64,000 nt of DNA from the NCBI RefSeq assembly GCF_032586175.1, contig NZ_JAWHTE010000022.1, positions 1-64,000 of the forward strand, given 5' to 3'. The position numbers were made by a program, and so were the translations under genes. This document shows, in pieces, positions 52,406 to 61,532 of the stretch (the stretch's first letter is position 1; the number at the start of each line of letters is the position of its first letter). The notes beneath the pieces are model-generated. The model had not been told where the DNA came from. It did no database searches and saw only the letters and a list, made by a program, of their open reading frames with translations. This stretch comes from Ovoidimarina sediminis. GTDB lineage: Bacteria > Pseudomonadota > Alphaproteobacteria > Rhodobacterales > Rhodobacteraceae.

Positions 52406-53071
52406 ATGCTACCTCAGGCCGGGTTCCTCAAGAACGCGTCGCCCGCTTTGCGGCGCACGCTTGAAGCTTTAGCAAGTGATGTGCGTCTGAAGCAGGGACA
52501 GGTGTTGTTCGAGCGCGGCGATGACGGTGATGCGCTTTTTGCCGTGATCGAGGGCGCGCTTGAGATTTCCGTGCATTCCGAAGACGGGCGCAAACTGGCG
52601 CTTGCGAAGATGTCGAAGGGCGATCTGCTTGGCGAGATCGCGCTGTTCGACCCGGGCCCGCGCACGGCCTCTGCGATGGCGACAACGCCGACGCATGTTC
52701 TGAAAATCCGCAACGGGGACGTGATCGCCGCTGTGAGAAGCAACCCTGACCTTGGGATCGACCTGATCCGGCTTGCGGGCGAGCGGCTGAGATGGATGAA
52801 CCTGCAGATCGGCGAACAGGCCTTTCTTCCGATTGCCGCGCGGCTGGCACGGAAGATCCTTTACCTTCTGGATGAAAGCGACGGGGTGAAGCAGAACGTT
52901 CTGCCGATGAGCCAGGCAAACCTTGCCGAATTCGTCGGTGCGACGCGGGAGGCCGTGTCGAAAACCCTGTCGGAATGGAAGAAGGAAGCGGTCGTCGATG
53001 TGTCGCGTGGCACGATTCGCGTGCTTGACCGCGATACGCTGTCACGGATCGCCGATCTTGATCTGATATAA
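52406..53071 (+). CDS. Crp/Fnr family transcriptional regulator
   Basis: A 221-residue regulator: a cyclic-nucleotide-binding-like beta-roll at about 15-120 (GDLLGEIALFDPGPRTASAMA), a dimer helix and a C-terminal HTH (SQANLAEFVGATREAVSKTL near 176-195). No Cys cluster for an Fe-S centre is seen, so it is not a classical Fnr; cyclic AMP, another ligand or no ligand are possible. The start at 52406 is chosen over a TTG at 52355. Confidence 0.9.
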   Translation: MLPQAGFLKNASPALRRTLEALASDVRLKQGQVLFERGDDGDALFAVIEGALEISVHSEDGRKLALAKMSKGDLLGEIALFDPGPRTASAMATTPTHVLKIRNGDVIAAVRSNPDLGIDLIRLAGERLRWMNLQIGEQAFLPIAARLARKILYLLDESDGVKQNVLPMSQANLAEFVGATREAVSKTLSEWKKEAVVDVSRGTIRVLDRDTLSRIADLDLI

Positions 53072-53535
53072 TCTTTTCTGATTTGGCTTATCGCCCTGGC
53101 GATGCGGCGCGCGGGATCTGCGCGCCGTACCTATTTGTTATTAATAAGAATTCACGTCTCACGCCAGCAATCTGAGCCGTGAGGGTGAACGGAAGAATTT
53201 TAGAGGATTTTGACCCTTTGTGAGCCGTTTCACAGAACGAACCGGGCGAATCGACGATAACCAAAAGCGCTCCAGCCGAAGACGCAGATAGCTAATTCGG
53301 CGGCGATCCACCGGTGCGGGCCATCCCGAATGGCCAGTCCCGAGGCCAACCGCGAGGTGGATCGTGCACAAGAGGTGTGGGGGCTGATGCGAGTGCAGGG
53401 TGTCCCGATCACCCTGTTTGAGTAGCAAGTGCTACGGCTCCGCGTCGTGGTGTTGTACTGGACCCGACCGGTCCACCACGGCTTGGGCGGGTGCTTCCCC
53501 TGGGGGAGAGGCACCCGCCCTACCTTTTTTCGGGG
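53072..53535. other. 464-bp gap after the Crp/Fnr gene
   Basis: A stem GGCGCGC/GCGCGCC (53106-53126) follows the regulator and could terminate it. The rest has no convincing gene: a minus-strand frame at 53230-53514 lacks a ribosome site and a family. The last part is the GTAGGG-type hairpin (53485-53524). Confidence 0.55.
53485..53530 (+). terminator. GTAGGG-type hairpin with T-run
   Basis: GGGCGGGTGC (53485-53494) pairs with GCACCCGCCC (53511-53520), with an inner CCCC/GGGG pair, followed by TACCTTTTTT. On the minus strand it reads GTAGGGCGGGTGC, related to the hairpin at 5224-5247. The T-run makes it a terminator for plus-strand transcription, just beyond the convergent cyclophilin stop. 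Confidence 0.75.
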
Positions 53536-54102
53536 TTACTCAATCACTTCGACGTCGGTCATCACGTCGGGATCGCCGCTGATCGCACCGTTGGCTGCCT
53601 GGCTGCCCTTCTTGATGGCATCGACCACGTCCATGCCCTCGATAACCTCGCCAACGACCGTGTACTGGCCGTTCAGGAAATGGCCGGGAGCGAACATGAT
53701 GAAGAACTGCGAGTTGGCAGAGTTCGGATCCTGCGCGCGGGCCATTCCGACAACGCCACGGTCGAAGGGGATATCCGAGAATTCGGCCGGAATATCCGGA
53801 AGATCGGAGCCGCCCATTCCGGCGCGGGCGAGGCCTTCGCCTTCTTTGCCGAACTGGACGTCACCGGTTTGCGCCATGAAGCCGTCGATCACGCGGTGGA
53901 ACACCACGCCGTCATAGGCCCCCTGGCGCGCGAGCGTGGTGATCTGTTCGACGTGGCGCGGGGCGACATCGGGGAAGAGATCGATCACGATGGTGCCGTT
54001 GGCCTCGCCCGAGACGTTGATTGCGAGGTTCGGGCCTTCCGTATCGGCCTGCGCCAGCACCGGGGCAGCGGCGATGAGGGCCGCGAGTGCCGTCTTACGC
54101 AT
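53536..54102 (-). CDS. Peptidyl-prolyl isomerase, cyclophilin type, periplasmic
   Basis: A 188-residue cyclophilin with a signal peptide (ALAALIAAAPVLAQA). Catalytic segments FHRVIDGFMAQTGDV (Arg and Gln of the active site), SANSQFFIMFA and FLNGQYTVVGEV are intact. It catalyses proline cis-trans isomerisation in the periplasm. It overlaps the cytoplasmic paralogue by 8 bp, so both are probably translated together. Confidence 0.95.
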   Translation of the reverse strand: MRKTALAALIAAAPVLAQADTEGPNLAINVSGEANGTIVIDLFPDVAPRHVEQITTLARQGAYDGVVFHRVIDGFMAQTGDVQFGKEGEGLARAGMGGSDLPDIPAEFSDIPFDRGVVGMARAQDPNSANSQFFIMFAPGHFLNGQYTVVGEVIEGMDVVDAIKKGSQAANGAISGDPDVMTDVEVIE

Positions 54103-54601
54103 CGGCGGCCACCTTCACGCTGATCATGCGGTCGGGGTTCATCGGCGGTTCGCCCCGGGTGATCGCATCCACATGCTCCATCCCCGAGATCACCCGGCCA
54201 TAGACCGTGTATTGCCCGTTCAGGAAGTGGTTGTCCTTGAAATTGATGAAGAACTGCGAGTTGGCGGAGTTCGGGTTCTGGCTGCGTGCCGCGCCCAGCG
54301 TGCCGCGATCATGCGGGAGCTTGGAAAACTCGGCGGGCAGGTCGGGCAGGTCCGACCCGCCGGTGCCCGCGCGGCGCAGATCGAAGCCGTCTTCGGCATC
54401 GCCGTGCTGCACGTCGCCCGTCTGGGCCATGAAGCCGTCGATCACGCGGTGAAAGACGACATTGTCGTAGGCGCCGCTTCGCGCGAGTTCCTTCATCCGC
54501 GCGGCGTGCTGGGGGGCGACATCCGCCAGAAGCTCGATGACGACGGTGCCGTCTTTCAGTTCCATCAGGATGGTGTTCTCGGGGTCCTTGATCTCAGCCA
54601 A
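54095..54601 (-). CDS. Peptidyl-prolyl isomerase, cyclophilin type, cytoplasmic
   Basis: A 168-residue cyclophilin without a signal peptide: FHRVIDGFMAQTGDVQHG, NSQFFINFKDNHFLNGQYTVYG. It is a close paralogue of the periplasmic one downstream and the first gene of the pair, so duplication with acquired export is likely. Confidence 0.95.
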   Translation of the reverse strand: MAEIKDPENTILMELKDGTVVIELLADVAPQHAARMKELARSGAYDNVVFHRVIDGFMAQTGDVQHGDAEDGFDLRRAGTGGSDLPDLPAEFSKLPHDRGTLGAARSQNPNSANSQFFINFKDNHFLNGQYTVYGRVISGMEHVDAITRGEPPMNPDRMISVKVAADA

Positions 54602-54740
54602 TTGGCCTCTCCTTGGTGTTGGTCGGGGGCGACCCTAGTGAAGCGCGCCGGGAAGGGAAAGGCCCCCAAATCGCGTGATCCGGTTGACGGCGGAGCATGG
54701 CTCATGTGTGTAAGGGCGCAAGAGACGCAGGAGGCGGATT

Positions 54741-55931
54741 ATGGGCTGGACGACCCTCGACGATATCGACCTTGACGGAAAGATCGTTCTGACGCGCGTG
54801 GACCTGAACGTGCCGGTCGAAGATGGCCGGGTTACGGATACGACACGGATAGAGCGGGTGAAGGACACGGTGCTGGATATTCTGGAGAAGGGCGGAAAGC
54901 CCGTGCTTCTGGCGCATTTCGGGCGGCCCAAGGGACAGGTCGTGCCGGAGATGTCGCTTTCGCAGATCCGGGGCACGGTGCAAGAGGTGTTCGGCCGGCC
55001 GGTGCGCTTTGCCGCGGATTGCGTCGGACCGGCGGCGGAGGCGGCGATCGCGGCGCTTGGGGCGGGCGAGGTTCTTCTTCTCGAGAACACGCGGTTTCAT
55101 GCCGGTGAAGAGAAGAACGACCCGGACTTCGCGGCGGCCCTCGCCGCGCTTGGCGATGTCTATGTGAACGACGCCTTTTCCGCCGCGCACCGGGCACATG
55201 GGTCGACCGAGGGGATCACGCGGCATCTGCCCTCTGCCGCGGGGCGGCTGATGGATGCGGAGCTTTCGGCCCTCGACAAGGCGCTTGGGTCGCCCGAGCG
55301 CCCGGTGGTGGCCGTGGTCGGCGGTGCGAAGGTTTCGACGAAGCTCGATCTTCTGTCGAACCTCGTACGGAAGGTGGATGTGCTCGTGATCGGCGGCGGG
55401 ATGGCGAATACGTTTCTTGCCGCGCAGGGGATCGACGTGGGCAAGTCTCTGGCCGAGCACGAGATGGCGGACACAGCGCGGGATATCAGCGCGCGGGCGG
55501 CGGAGGCGGCCTGCGAGATACTGCTGCCCGTCGACGTGGTGATCGCGCGGGAGTTCAAGGCGGGTGCGGCGTCGGAGATCGTTGCGGCCAGTGCCTGCCC
55601 CCCCGACGCGATGATCCTGGATGCGGGGCCCGACAGCGTGGCGCGCGTGGCTGCGGCACTTGCAGGCGCAAAGACGCTGGTCTGGAATGGCCCGCTGGGG
55701 GCGTTCGAGATCGAACCCTTCGACCGGGCGACGAATGCGGCCGCGGTGGAAGCCGCACGGCTGACGCGCGAAGGAAGGCTTATTTCCGTCGCGGGCGGGG
55801 GCGATACCGTTGCGGCACTGAACAAGGCCGGGGTGGCGGAGGATTTTACCTATATCTCGACCGCGGGCGGTGCGTTTCTGGAGTGGATGGAAGGCAAGAC
55901 CCTGCCGGGTGTCGCCGCGCTGGAACCCTGA
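54741..55931 (+). CDS. pgk: Phosphoglycerate kinase
   Basis: A 396-residue glycolytic kinase. RVDLNVPVEDG, the AHFGRPKG loop (FGRPKGQ), ENTRFHAGEE, the VVAVVGGAKVSTK segment near 193, and the nucleotide-binding WNGPLGAFE with VAGGGDTVAAL are present. GGAGGCGG precedes the ATG. It lies 83 bp upstream of the aldolase gene. Confidence 0.97.
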   Translation: MGWTTLDDIDLDGKIVLTRVDLNVPVEDGRVTDTTRIERVKDTVLDILEKGGKPVLLAHFGRPKGQVVPEMSLSQIRGTVQEVFGRPVRFAADCVGPAAEAAIAALGAGEVLLLENTRFHAGEEKNDPDFAAALAALGDVYVNDAFSAAHRAHGSTEGITRHLPSAAGRLMDAELSALDKALGSPERPVVAVVGGAKVSTKLDLLSNLVRKVDVLVIGGGMANTFLAAQGIDVGKSLAEHEMADTARDISARAAEAACEILLPVDVVIAREFKAGAASEIVAASACPPDAMILDAGPDSVARVAAALAGAKTLVWNGPLGAFEIEPFDRATNAAAVEAARLTREGRLISVAGGGDTVAALNKAGVAEDFTYISTAGGAFLEWMEGKTLPGVAALEP

Positions 55932-56014
55932 GCCGCAAGGGGCCGATTGCGCACCGCGCGCGCCTGACCTAAAAGCCGTCTCAAGCGGATGACGGGATAT
56001 AATGGAGTGCCCCC

Positions 56015-56908
56015 ATGTCGAACCCCGAGATGAGAGAAAAGATCAAGAACGGCCAGGGCTTCATCGCCGCGCTGGACCAGTCGGGGGGATCGACGCCGAA
56101 GGCCCTGCGCCTCTACGGTGTGACCGAGGATCAGTATTCGGGCGAAGACGAGATGTTCGCCGAGATCCACAAGATGCGCTCGCGCATCTTGCAGTCGCCC
56201 GTCTTCAACGGCGATCGCGTGGTGGGTGCGATCCTGTTCGAGATGACGATGGACGGCGAAGTGGGCGGCATGCCGACGGGCGAATACCTTTGGAAGGAAA
56301 AGGGCGTTGTTCCCTTCATCAAATGCGACCAGGGCCTTGCCGAGGCCGAGGACGACATGCAGCTGATGAAGGACATGCCCGAGCTTGACGCGCTTTTGGA
56401 CCGGGCCGTGTCGAAGGGGATGTTCGGAACCAAGATGCGCTCGGTCATCGGGGCGGCGAAGCCCGAGGGCGTGGCCAAGGTCGTGGCCCAGCAGTTCGAG
56501 GTGGGGCACCGCATTCTCGCCAAGGGCCTTGTGCCGATCATCGAGCCCGAGGTGACGATCACCATTGCCGACAAGGCGGAGGCGGAAGACCTTCTGCTGA
56601 CCGAGATCCTGAAGCAGCTTGATACTGTGCCGGACTGTCAGGAGATCATGCTGAAGCTGTCGCTGCCCACGAAGGCGAACCAGTACAAGCCGCTGGTCGA
56701 CCACCCGAAGGTTCTGAAGGTGGTGGCGCTGTCGGGCGGGTATTCGCGCGACGAGGCCAACGCGCTTCTGGCCCAGAACACCGGCATGATCGCGAGCTTC
56801 AGCCGGGCTCTGACGGAAGGCCTGTCTGCCAATCAGAGCGAGGCGGAGTTCGACGCGATGCTGGACGGGACGATCCAGTCGATCCGCGACGCCTCTGTCG
56901 CTGGCTGA
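56015..56908 (+). CDS. Class I fructose-bisphosphate aldolase
   Basis: A 297-residue Schiff-base aldolase of the bacterial class I type (FbaB/Staphylococcus-like), cleaving fructose-1,6-bisphosphate. Features are FIAALDQSGGSTPKALRLYG, GAILFEMTMD, VPFIKCDQGLAE, GTKMRSVI and EVTITIADKAEAE. Its place directly after pgk ties it to glycolysis/gluconeogenesis. GGAG lies before the ATG. Confidence 0.95.
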   Translation: MSNPEMREKIKNGQGFIAALDQSGGSTPKALRLYGVTEDQYSGEDEMFAEIHKMRSRILQSPVFNGDRVVGAILFEMTMDGEVGGMPTGEYLWKEKGVVPFIKCDQGLAEAEDDMQLMKDMPELDALLDRAVSKGMFGTKMRSVIGAAKPEGVAKVVAQQFEVGHRILAKGLVPIIEPEVTITIADKAEAEDLLLTEILKQLDTVPDCQEIMLKLSLPTKANQYKPLVDHPKVLKVVALSGGYSRDEANALLAQNTGMIASFSRALTEGLSANQSEAEFDAMLDGTIQSIRDASVAG

Positions 56909-56912
56909 GCCG

Positions 56913-58499
56913 CTAGCCGACGTTTCCGAGACGTTTGAGGACGCGGGCTTCGTCGAGCCCGCGTGCCGTGCCGTAGGGAATTGCCGCACCGCCTGAGAGA
57001 CGGGTGCTGCAGTATCCTTCAGCCACCGCGTCGGGCGCCTGCCTGAGCAGAACCGATGCGGTCAGAAGCCGGGCGGCTTCCGAGGCGAAGCGGCGGGCAT
57101 CGGCCTCCGCTGGTGCTGACGCCCAACTGGCGCGGAACGCCTTGAGGGCCGCGTCGTACTCGGCATTGCTTCCGCGGACCGCATCGAATTCGTCCTGCAG
57201 TGCCGCGCCCGCCTCTGGCGCCTTCTGCAGGGTGCGCAGGATGTCGAGGCAGATCACGTTCCCCGATCCTTCCCAGATCCCGTTCAGCGGTGCCTCGCGG
57301 TAGAGCATGGGCAGGGGCGTATCCTCAACGAAGCCCATGCCTCCAAGCACTTCCATTGCCTCGGCCACGAGCGGCGGGCAAAGCTTGTTGTTGAGGAATT
57401 TCGCGAGCGCCACGCCGATCCGGGCGAAAGGCATGCGTGCGGGATCGTCGAAGGCGCGGCTGACGTGGAAGGCAAGCGCAAGTGCGCCCTCCCAGTCGAG
57501 CACCATGTCTGCCAGCACGCGGCGCATCAGCGGCTGATCGATCAGGCGGCGCTGAAAGGCGGCGCGGTGGGTCACCCAGTGATGCGCCTCGTAGAGGGCC
57601 GCGCGCATCAGCCCGGCGGGGGCGATTGCGGTATCGAGACGGGTGTGGTGCACCATCTCGATGATCGTGCGGATGCCCGCACCCTCCTCCCCCACCCTGT
57701 GGGCGAGCGCGCCGCCGTAGCGGATCTCGGCCGAGGCGTTCGCGCGGTTGCCGAGCTTGTCTTTCAGCCGGTCGATGCGGATCGCGTTGGGCCCGGTGTC
57801 GAGCCAGCGTGGAACGAGGAAACAGGTGAGCCCCTCGGCGGTTTGCGCGAGGGTGAGGAAGGCGTCCGACATGGGCGCCGAGCAGAACCACTTGTGCCCC
57901 GTGAGCAGCCAACCGTCCGCGGCCGGGACAGCGCGCGTGGCATTCGCGCGGACGTCGGAACCGCCCTGGCGTTCGGTCATTGCCATGCCCATGGTGGCGC
58001 CGGATTTCTGGGTGACGGGGCAAATCGCGGGATCGTAGCTTCGGGAGAGAAGCTTTGGCTTCCAGATCGCATCGAGCAATGGGGCGACTTTCAGGGCGGA
58101 CACGGCCGCGTAAGTCATCGTCAAAGGGCAGCAGACGCCGGGTTCAACCTGACTCATGAGGTAGACCATGGCGGCATGGGTCGCGTGGCGTCCGCCGTTC
58201 CACGGCAGGGCGGCATAGCCCGCGCCAATCCCTTCCGACATGAGCGCATGATAGGCCGGGTGAAACGCGACGGCATCGCGACGCCGCCCGCCCCGATCGA
58301 AGAGATCGGGCTCTGGCGGATGGCGTTCCGCCGCGCGGCCAAGGGCGCGCATCTTCGCCCTACCCCAGGATTGACCGAGTGGCGCGAGATGCCCCTCATC
58401 GGCGCCCGCCGCCACTGCATGAGTGCGCAACACCGGGTCGTTCGCCCAGAGATCGATATCGCCAATCAGATCGGGTTGGTTGTAGAGGTCTTCCGACAT
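56913..58499 (-). CDS. AidB-like acyl-CoA dehydrogenase
   Basis: A 528-residue flavin-dependent acyl-CoA dehydrogenase of the AidB/isovaleryl type. TYAAVSALKVAPLL, the FAD-binding MGMAMTERQGGSDV and HKWFCSAPMSD segments, and LGGMGFVEDTPLPMLYREAPLNGIWEGSGNV near the C terminus are typical of AidB, including its extra C-terminal domain (KAFRASW onward). E. coli AidB is linked to alkylation response; the substrate here is unknown. GGAGGAAGG precedes the ATG at 58499. Confidence 0.9.
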   Translation of the reverse strand: MSEDLYNQPDLIGDIDLWANDPVLRTHAVAAGADEGHLAPLGQSWGRAKMRALGRAAERHPPEPDLFDRGGRRRDAVAFHPAYHALMSEGIGAGYAALPWNGGRHATHAAMVYLMSQVEPGVCCPLTMTYAAVSALKVAPLLDAIWKPKLLSRSYDPAICPVTQKSGATMGMAMTERQGGSDVRANATRAVPAADGWLLTGHKWFCSAPMSDAFLTLAQTAEGLTCFLVPRWLDTGPNAIRIDRLKDKLGNRANASAEIRYGGALAHRVGEEGAGIRTIIEMVHHTRLDTAIAPAGLMRAALYEAHHWVTHRAAFQRRLIDQPLMRRVLADMVLDWEGALALAFHVSRAFDDPARMPFARIGVALAKFLNNKLCPPLVAEAMEVLGGMGFVEDTPLPMLYREAPLNGIWEGSGNVICLDILRTLQKAPEAGAALQDEFDAVRGSNAEYDAALKAFRASWASAPAEADARRFASEAARLLTASVLLRQAPDAVAEGYCSTRLSGGAAIPYGTARGLDEARVLKRLGNVG

Positions 58500-58666
58500 C
58501 GCCTTCCTCCACCGGTGGCCGCGGCCCGGCAATGCCCCGCCGATCGCAGCAGAAACTCCCCTTTTCGCGTCAGAATGGGGATTCACAGGCTACGCCCAGT
58601 GTGCCATGATTCGCGGCACCATCCGCTCGGCAAAGAAGCGGAGGCACCGAAGGCAGGCTGAACCCG

Positions 58667-58963
58667 ATGAACTCCTCCCGCACCGCGATTAGCGATGTCG
58701 TGTATCTGACGCTTATGTGTGCGGCAGCGATGTATTTCACCTTTGCCAGCATCCAGGGCGATCACGGGCTTTTCCAGCGGGTTCAGATCGAGGCGGAGCG
58801 TGCAGCGCTCGAGGCAGAGCGCATGCGGCTTGAGGCCGAAGTGAGCGCCCTTGAAAACAAGACCCGGCGGCTGTCGGACGACTTTCTGGATCTCGAACTG
58901 CTTGACCAGCAGGCGCGGAGCATCCTTGGGCTGATCCGGCCAGACGAGATGGTTCTGCGCTGA
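58667..58963 (+). CDS. ftsB: Cell-division protein FtsB/DivIC family
   Basis: A 98-residue bitopic protein: one membrane segment (VVYLTLMCAAAMYFTFASI, residues 11-29) and a coiled coil (about 36-72, EAERAALEAERMRLEAEVSAL), then a C-terminal LLDQQARSILGLIRPDE. It belongs to the FtsB/DivIC septum-formation group; the position upstream of pdhA is usual for alphaproteobacteria. Confidence 0.9.
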   Translation: MNSSRTAISDVVYLTLMCAAAMYFTFASIQGDHGLFQRVQIEAERAALEAERMRLEAEVSALENKTRRLSDDFLDLELLDQQARSILGLIRPDEMVLR

Positions 58964-59068
58964 GCCCGCCCAGCGACAGCGTTGCGCCCCGCGCATAGCG
59001 GAATTTCCGCCTGTTGTGACGCTGCGTCCAATTTATACAGTGCAGCCGCGAGCCAGATCGGTTAGGAG

Positions 59069-59088
59069 ATAGTTCAGCACTAAACTAT
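59069..59088. promoter_or_regulatory. ATAGTT/AACTAT inverted repeat upstream of pdhA
   Basis: ATAGTT (59069-59074) and AACTAT (59083-59088) form a 6-8-6 inverted repeat 30 bases upstream of pdhA. TATACA at 59034-59039 could be the -10, but no -35 with normal spacing is seen. Confidence 0.3.
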
Positions 59089-59117
59089 TTCTGCTGCCAG
59101 GGAGGCGACGCCACAGC

Positions 59118-60146
59118 ATGGCCACGCGCAAATCCACCGCAAAATCCACCGCCAAACCGAACGTGTCGAAGGAAGAGCTTCTGGAATACTACCGGGAGAT
59201 GCTTCTGATCCGCCGGTTCGAGGAAAAAGCCGGCCAGCTTTACGGCATGGGCCTGATCGGCGGGTTCTGTCACCTCTATATCGGCCAGGAGGCCGTCGTC
59301 GTCGGGCTCGAGGCCGCGGCGGACGAAGGCGACAAGCGCGTCACCTCCTACCGCGACCACGGCCACATGCTGGCCTGCGGGATGGATCCGAAGGGCGTGA
59401 TGGCCGAGCTTACCGGCCGCGAGGGCGGCTATTCGAAGGGCAAGGGCGGCTCGATGCACATGTTCAGCCGCGAGAAGCATTTCTACGGCGGCCACGGCAT
59501 CGTGGGCGCTCAGGTGCCGATCGGGGCGGGCCTTGCCTTCGCCGACAAGTACCTCGGAAACGACCGGGTCACGTTCACCTACTTCGGCGATGGCGCCGCA
59601 AACCAGGGCCAGGTTTACGAGACCTACAACATGGCCGAGCTTTGGGACCTGCCGGTGATCTTCGTGATCGAGAACAACCAGTATGCCATGGGCACGAGCG
59701 TGAAGCGCTCCACCAAGTCGCCGAGCCTCTGGGAGCGTGGCGCCGCGTACGGCATCCCGGGCGAGGCCGTGGACGGGATGGACGTGCTGGCCGTCAAGGC
59801 CGCCGGCGAGAAGGCCGTCGCACACTGCCGCGCCGGCAAGGGCCCCTATATCCTCGAGGTGAACACCTATCGCTACCGCGGCCATTCCATGTCGGACCCG
59901 GCGAAATACCGGACCCGCGAGGAAGTGCAGGAGATGCGCGAGAAGCGCGACGCGATCGAACACGTGCGCACCATGCTGCTCGACGGCAAGCACGCGACGG
60001 AAGATGACCTCAAGGCCATCGACAAGGAGATCAAGGATATCGTGAACGAAGCGGCGGAATTCTCGAAGGAAAGCCCCGAGCCCGCGGTCGGGGAGCTTTG
60101 GACCGACATCTATGCCGAAGAGCTGCCGCAAGGGGAGGCTGTGTGA
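59118..60146 (+). CDS. pdhA: Pyruvate dehydrogenase E1 subunit alpha
   Basis: The 342-residue alpha subunit of the thiamine-diphosphate-dependent E1. The TPP/Mg motif is FGDGAANQGQ near 156, with GMGLIGGFCHLYIGQEA near the start and phosphoserine-type loop YRYRGHSMSDPAKYR near 255. The N terminus (TRKSTAKSTAKPNVS) is lysine-rich. The start of pdhB follows the stop codon with no gap. Confidence 0.97.
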   Translation: MATRKSTAKSTAKPNVSKEELLEYYREMLLIRRFEEKAGQLYGMGLIGGFCHLYIGQEAVVVGLEAAADEGDKRVTSYRDHGHMLACGMDPKGVMAELTGREGGYSKGKGGSMHMFSREKHFYGGHGIVGAQVPIGAGLAFADKYLGNDRVTFTYFGDGAANQGQVYETYNMAELWDLPVIFVIENNQYAMGTSVKRSTKSPSLWERGAAYGIPGEAVDGMDVLAVKAAGEKAVAHCRAGKGPYILEVNTYRYRGHSMSDPAKYRTREEVQEMREKRDAIEHVRTMLLDGKHATEDDLKAIDKEIKDIVNEAAEFSKESPEPAVGELWTDIYAEELPQGEAV

Positions 60147-61523
60147 ATGGCGACCGAAGTACTGATGCCCGCCCTCAGCCCCACCATGGAAGAGGGCACG
60201 CTGGCCAAATGGCTTGTAAAGGAAGGCGACACGGTTTCGTCCGGCGATATCCTGGCCGAGATCGAAACCGACAAGGCGACGATGGAATTCGAGGCGGTCG
60301 ATGAAGGGATCGTCGGCAAGATCCTCGTCAGCGAGGGCACCGAGGGCGTGAAGGTGAACACGCCAATCGCGGTGCTTGTCGAAGAGGGCGAGGATGCCGA
60401 CGCGGCGGTGCCGTCGTCGGCTGGCGGCGCGGCAGCACCCGCGGCAGACGAAGCCCCGGCGGAGGCGCCCGCACCCGCTCAGGCGAAATCGCCGGTCGAG
60501 AGTGTCGAGGTGGCCGAACCCGAGATCCCCGAAGGCACCGAGATGGTATCGACCACGGTGCGCGAGGCCCTGCGCGACGCAATGGCCGAAGAGATGCGCC
60601 GCGACGAGGCTGTGTTCCTGATGGGCGAGGAGGTGGCCGAGTATCAGGGTGCCTACAAGATCAGCCAGGGCCTTCTTGAGGAATTCAGCGCGCGGCGTGT
60701 GATCGACACGCCGATCACCGAGCATGGCTTTGCCGGAATTGGCGTCGGTGCGGCCTTCGGCGGGCTGAGGCCCATCGTCGAGTTCATGACATTCAACTTC
60801 GCCATGCAGGCGGTCGACCACATCATCAACTCCGCCGCCAAGACGCTTTACATGTCGGGCGGCCAGATGGGATGCCCGATCGTGTTCCGCGGCCCGAACG
60901 GTGCGGCGGCCCGCGTGGCGGCCCAACACAGCCAGGATTACGCGGCGTGGTATTCCCACATTCCGGGCCTGAAGGTTGTGCAGCCCTATTCGGCCTCGGA
61001 CGCCAAGGGCCTTCTGAAAACGGCGATCCGCGACCCGAACCCGGTGATCTTCCTTGAAAACGAGATCCTTTACGGCCGGTCCTTCGAGGTGCCGAAGCTG
61101 GACGATTACACTGTGCCCTTCGGCAAGGCCCGGATCTGGCGCGAGGGCACGGACGTGACCATCGTGAGCTTCGGGATCGGGATGACCTATGCGCTCGAAG
61201 CCGCCGACAAACTTGCGGAGGAAGGGATCAGCGCCGAGGTGATCGACCTGCGGACGCTGCGGCCCATGGATACGGCCACGGTGATCAAGTCGGTGCAGAA
61301 GACGAACCGCTGCGTGACGGTCGAAGAAGGCTTTCCGGTCTGTTCGATCGGGAACCATATCTCGGCCGTGCTGATGCAGGAGGCGTTCGACTGGCTTGAC
61401 GCGCCGGTGATCAACTGCACCGGCAAGGACGTGCCGATGCCCTATGCGGCGAACCTTGAAAAGCTGGCGCTGGTGACGACGGCGGAAGTTGTCGAGGCCT
61501 GCAAAGCCGTGACCTACAGGTAA
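60147..61523 (+). CDS. pdhB: Pyruvate dehydrogenase E1 subunit beta with N-terminal lipoyl domain
   Basis: A 458-residue fusion: a lipoyl domain (1-80, with the lipoyl Lys at 43 in ETDKATMEF), an Ala/Pro linker (about 85-120) and the E1-beta transketolase domain (TTVREALRDAMAEE near 135 to the C terminus), including the PFNFAMQAVDHI-type region and VEEGFPVCSIG. The lipoyl domain is almost identical to that of the E2 gene downstream. This architecture is known in alphaproteobacteria. Confidence 0.97.
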   Translation: MATEVLMPALSPTMEEGTLAKWLVKEGDTVSSGDILAEIETDKATMEFEAVDEGIVGKILVSEGTEGVKVNTPIAVLVEEGEDADAAVPSSAGGAAAPAADEAPAEAPAPAQAKSPVESVEVAEPEIPEGTEMVSTTVREALRDAMAEEMRRDEAVFLMGEEVAEYQGAYKISQGLLEEFSARRVIDTPITEHGFAGIGVGAAFGGLRPIVEFMTFNFAMQAVDHIINSAAKTLYMSGGQMGCPIVFRGPNGAAARVAAQHSQDYAAWYSHIPGLKVVQPYSASDAKGLLKTAIRDPNPVIFLENEILYGRSFEVPKLDDYTVPFGKARIWREGTDVTIVSFGIGMTYALEAADKLAEEGISAEVIDLRTLRPMDTATVIKSVQKTNRCVTVEEGFPVCSIGNHISAVLMQEAFDWLDAPVINCTGKDVPMPYAANLEKLALVTTAEVVEACKAVTYR

Positions 61524-61532
61524 CCGCCCGCG

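Noticed and set aside
53230..53514. A 94-codon minus-strand frame after the Crp/Fnr gene
   Set aside because: No ribosome site, no signal, no family resemblance and it crosses the terminator hairpin.
55998..56003. TATAAT just upstream of the aldolase start
   Set aside because: Perfect -10 sequence, but only 12 bases before the ATG with no -35 at normal spacing; it overlaps the ribosome site region and would give an almost leaderless transcript.
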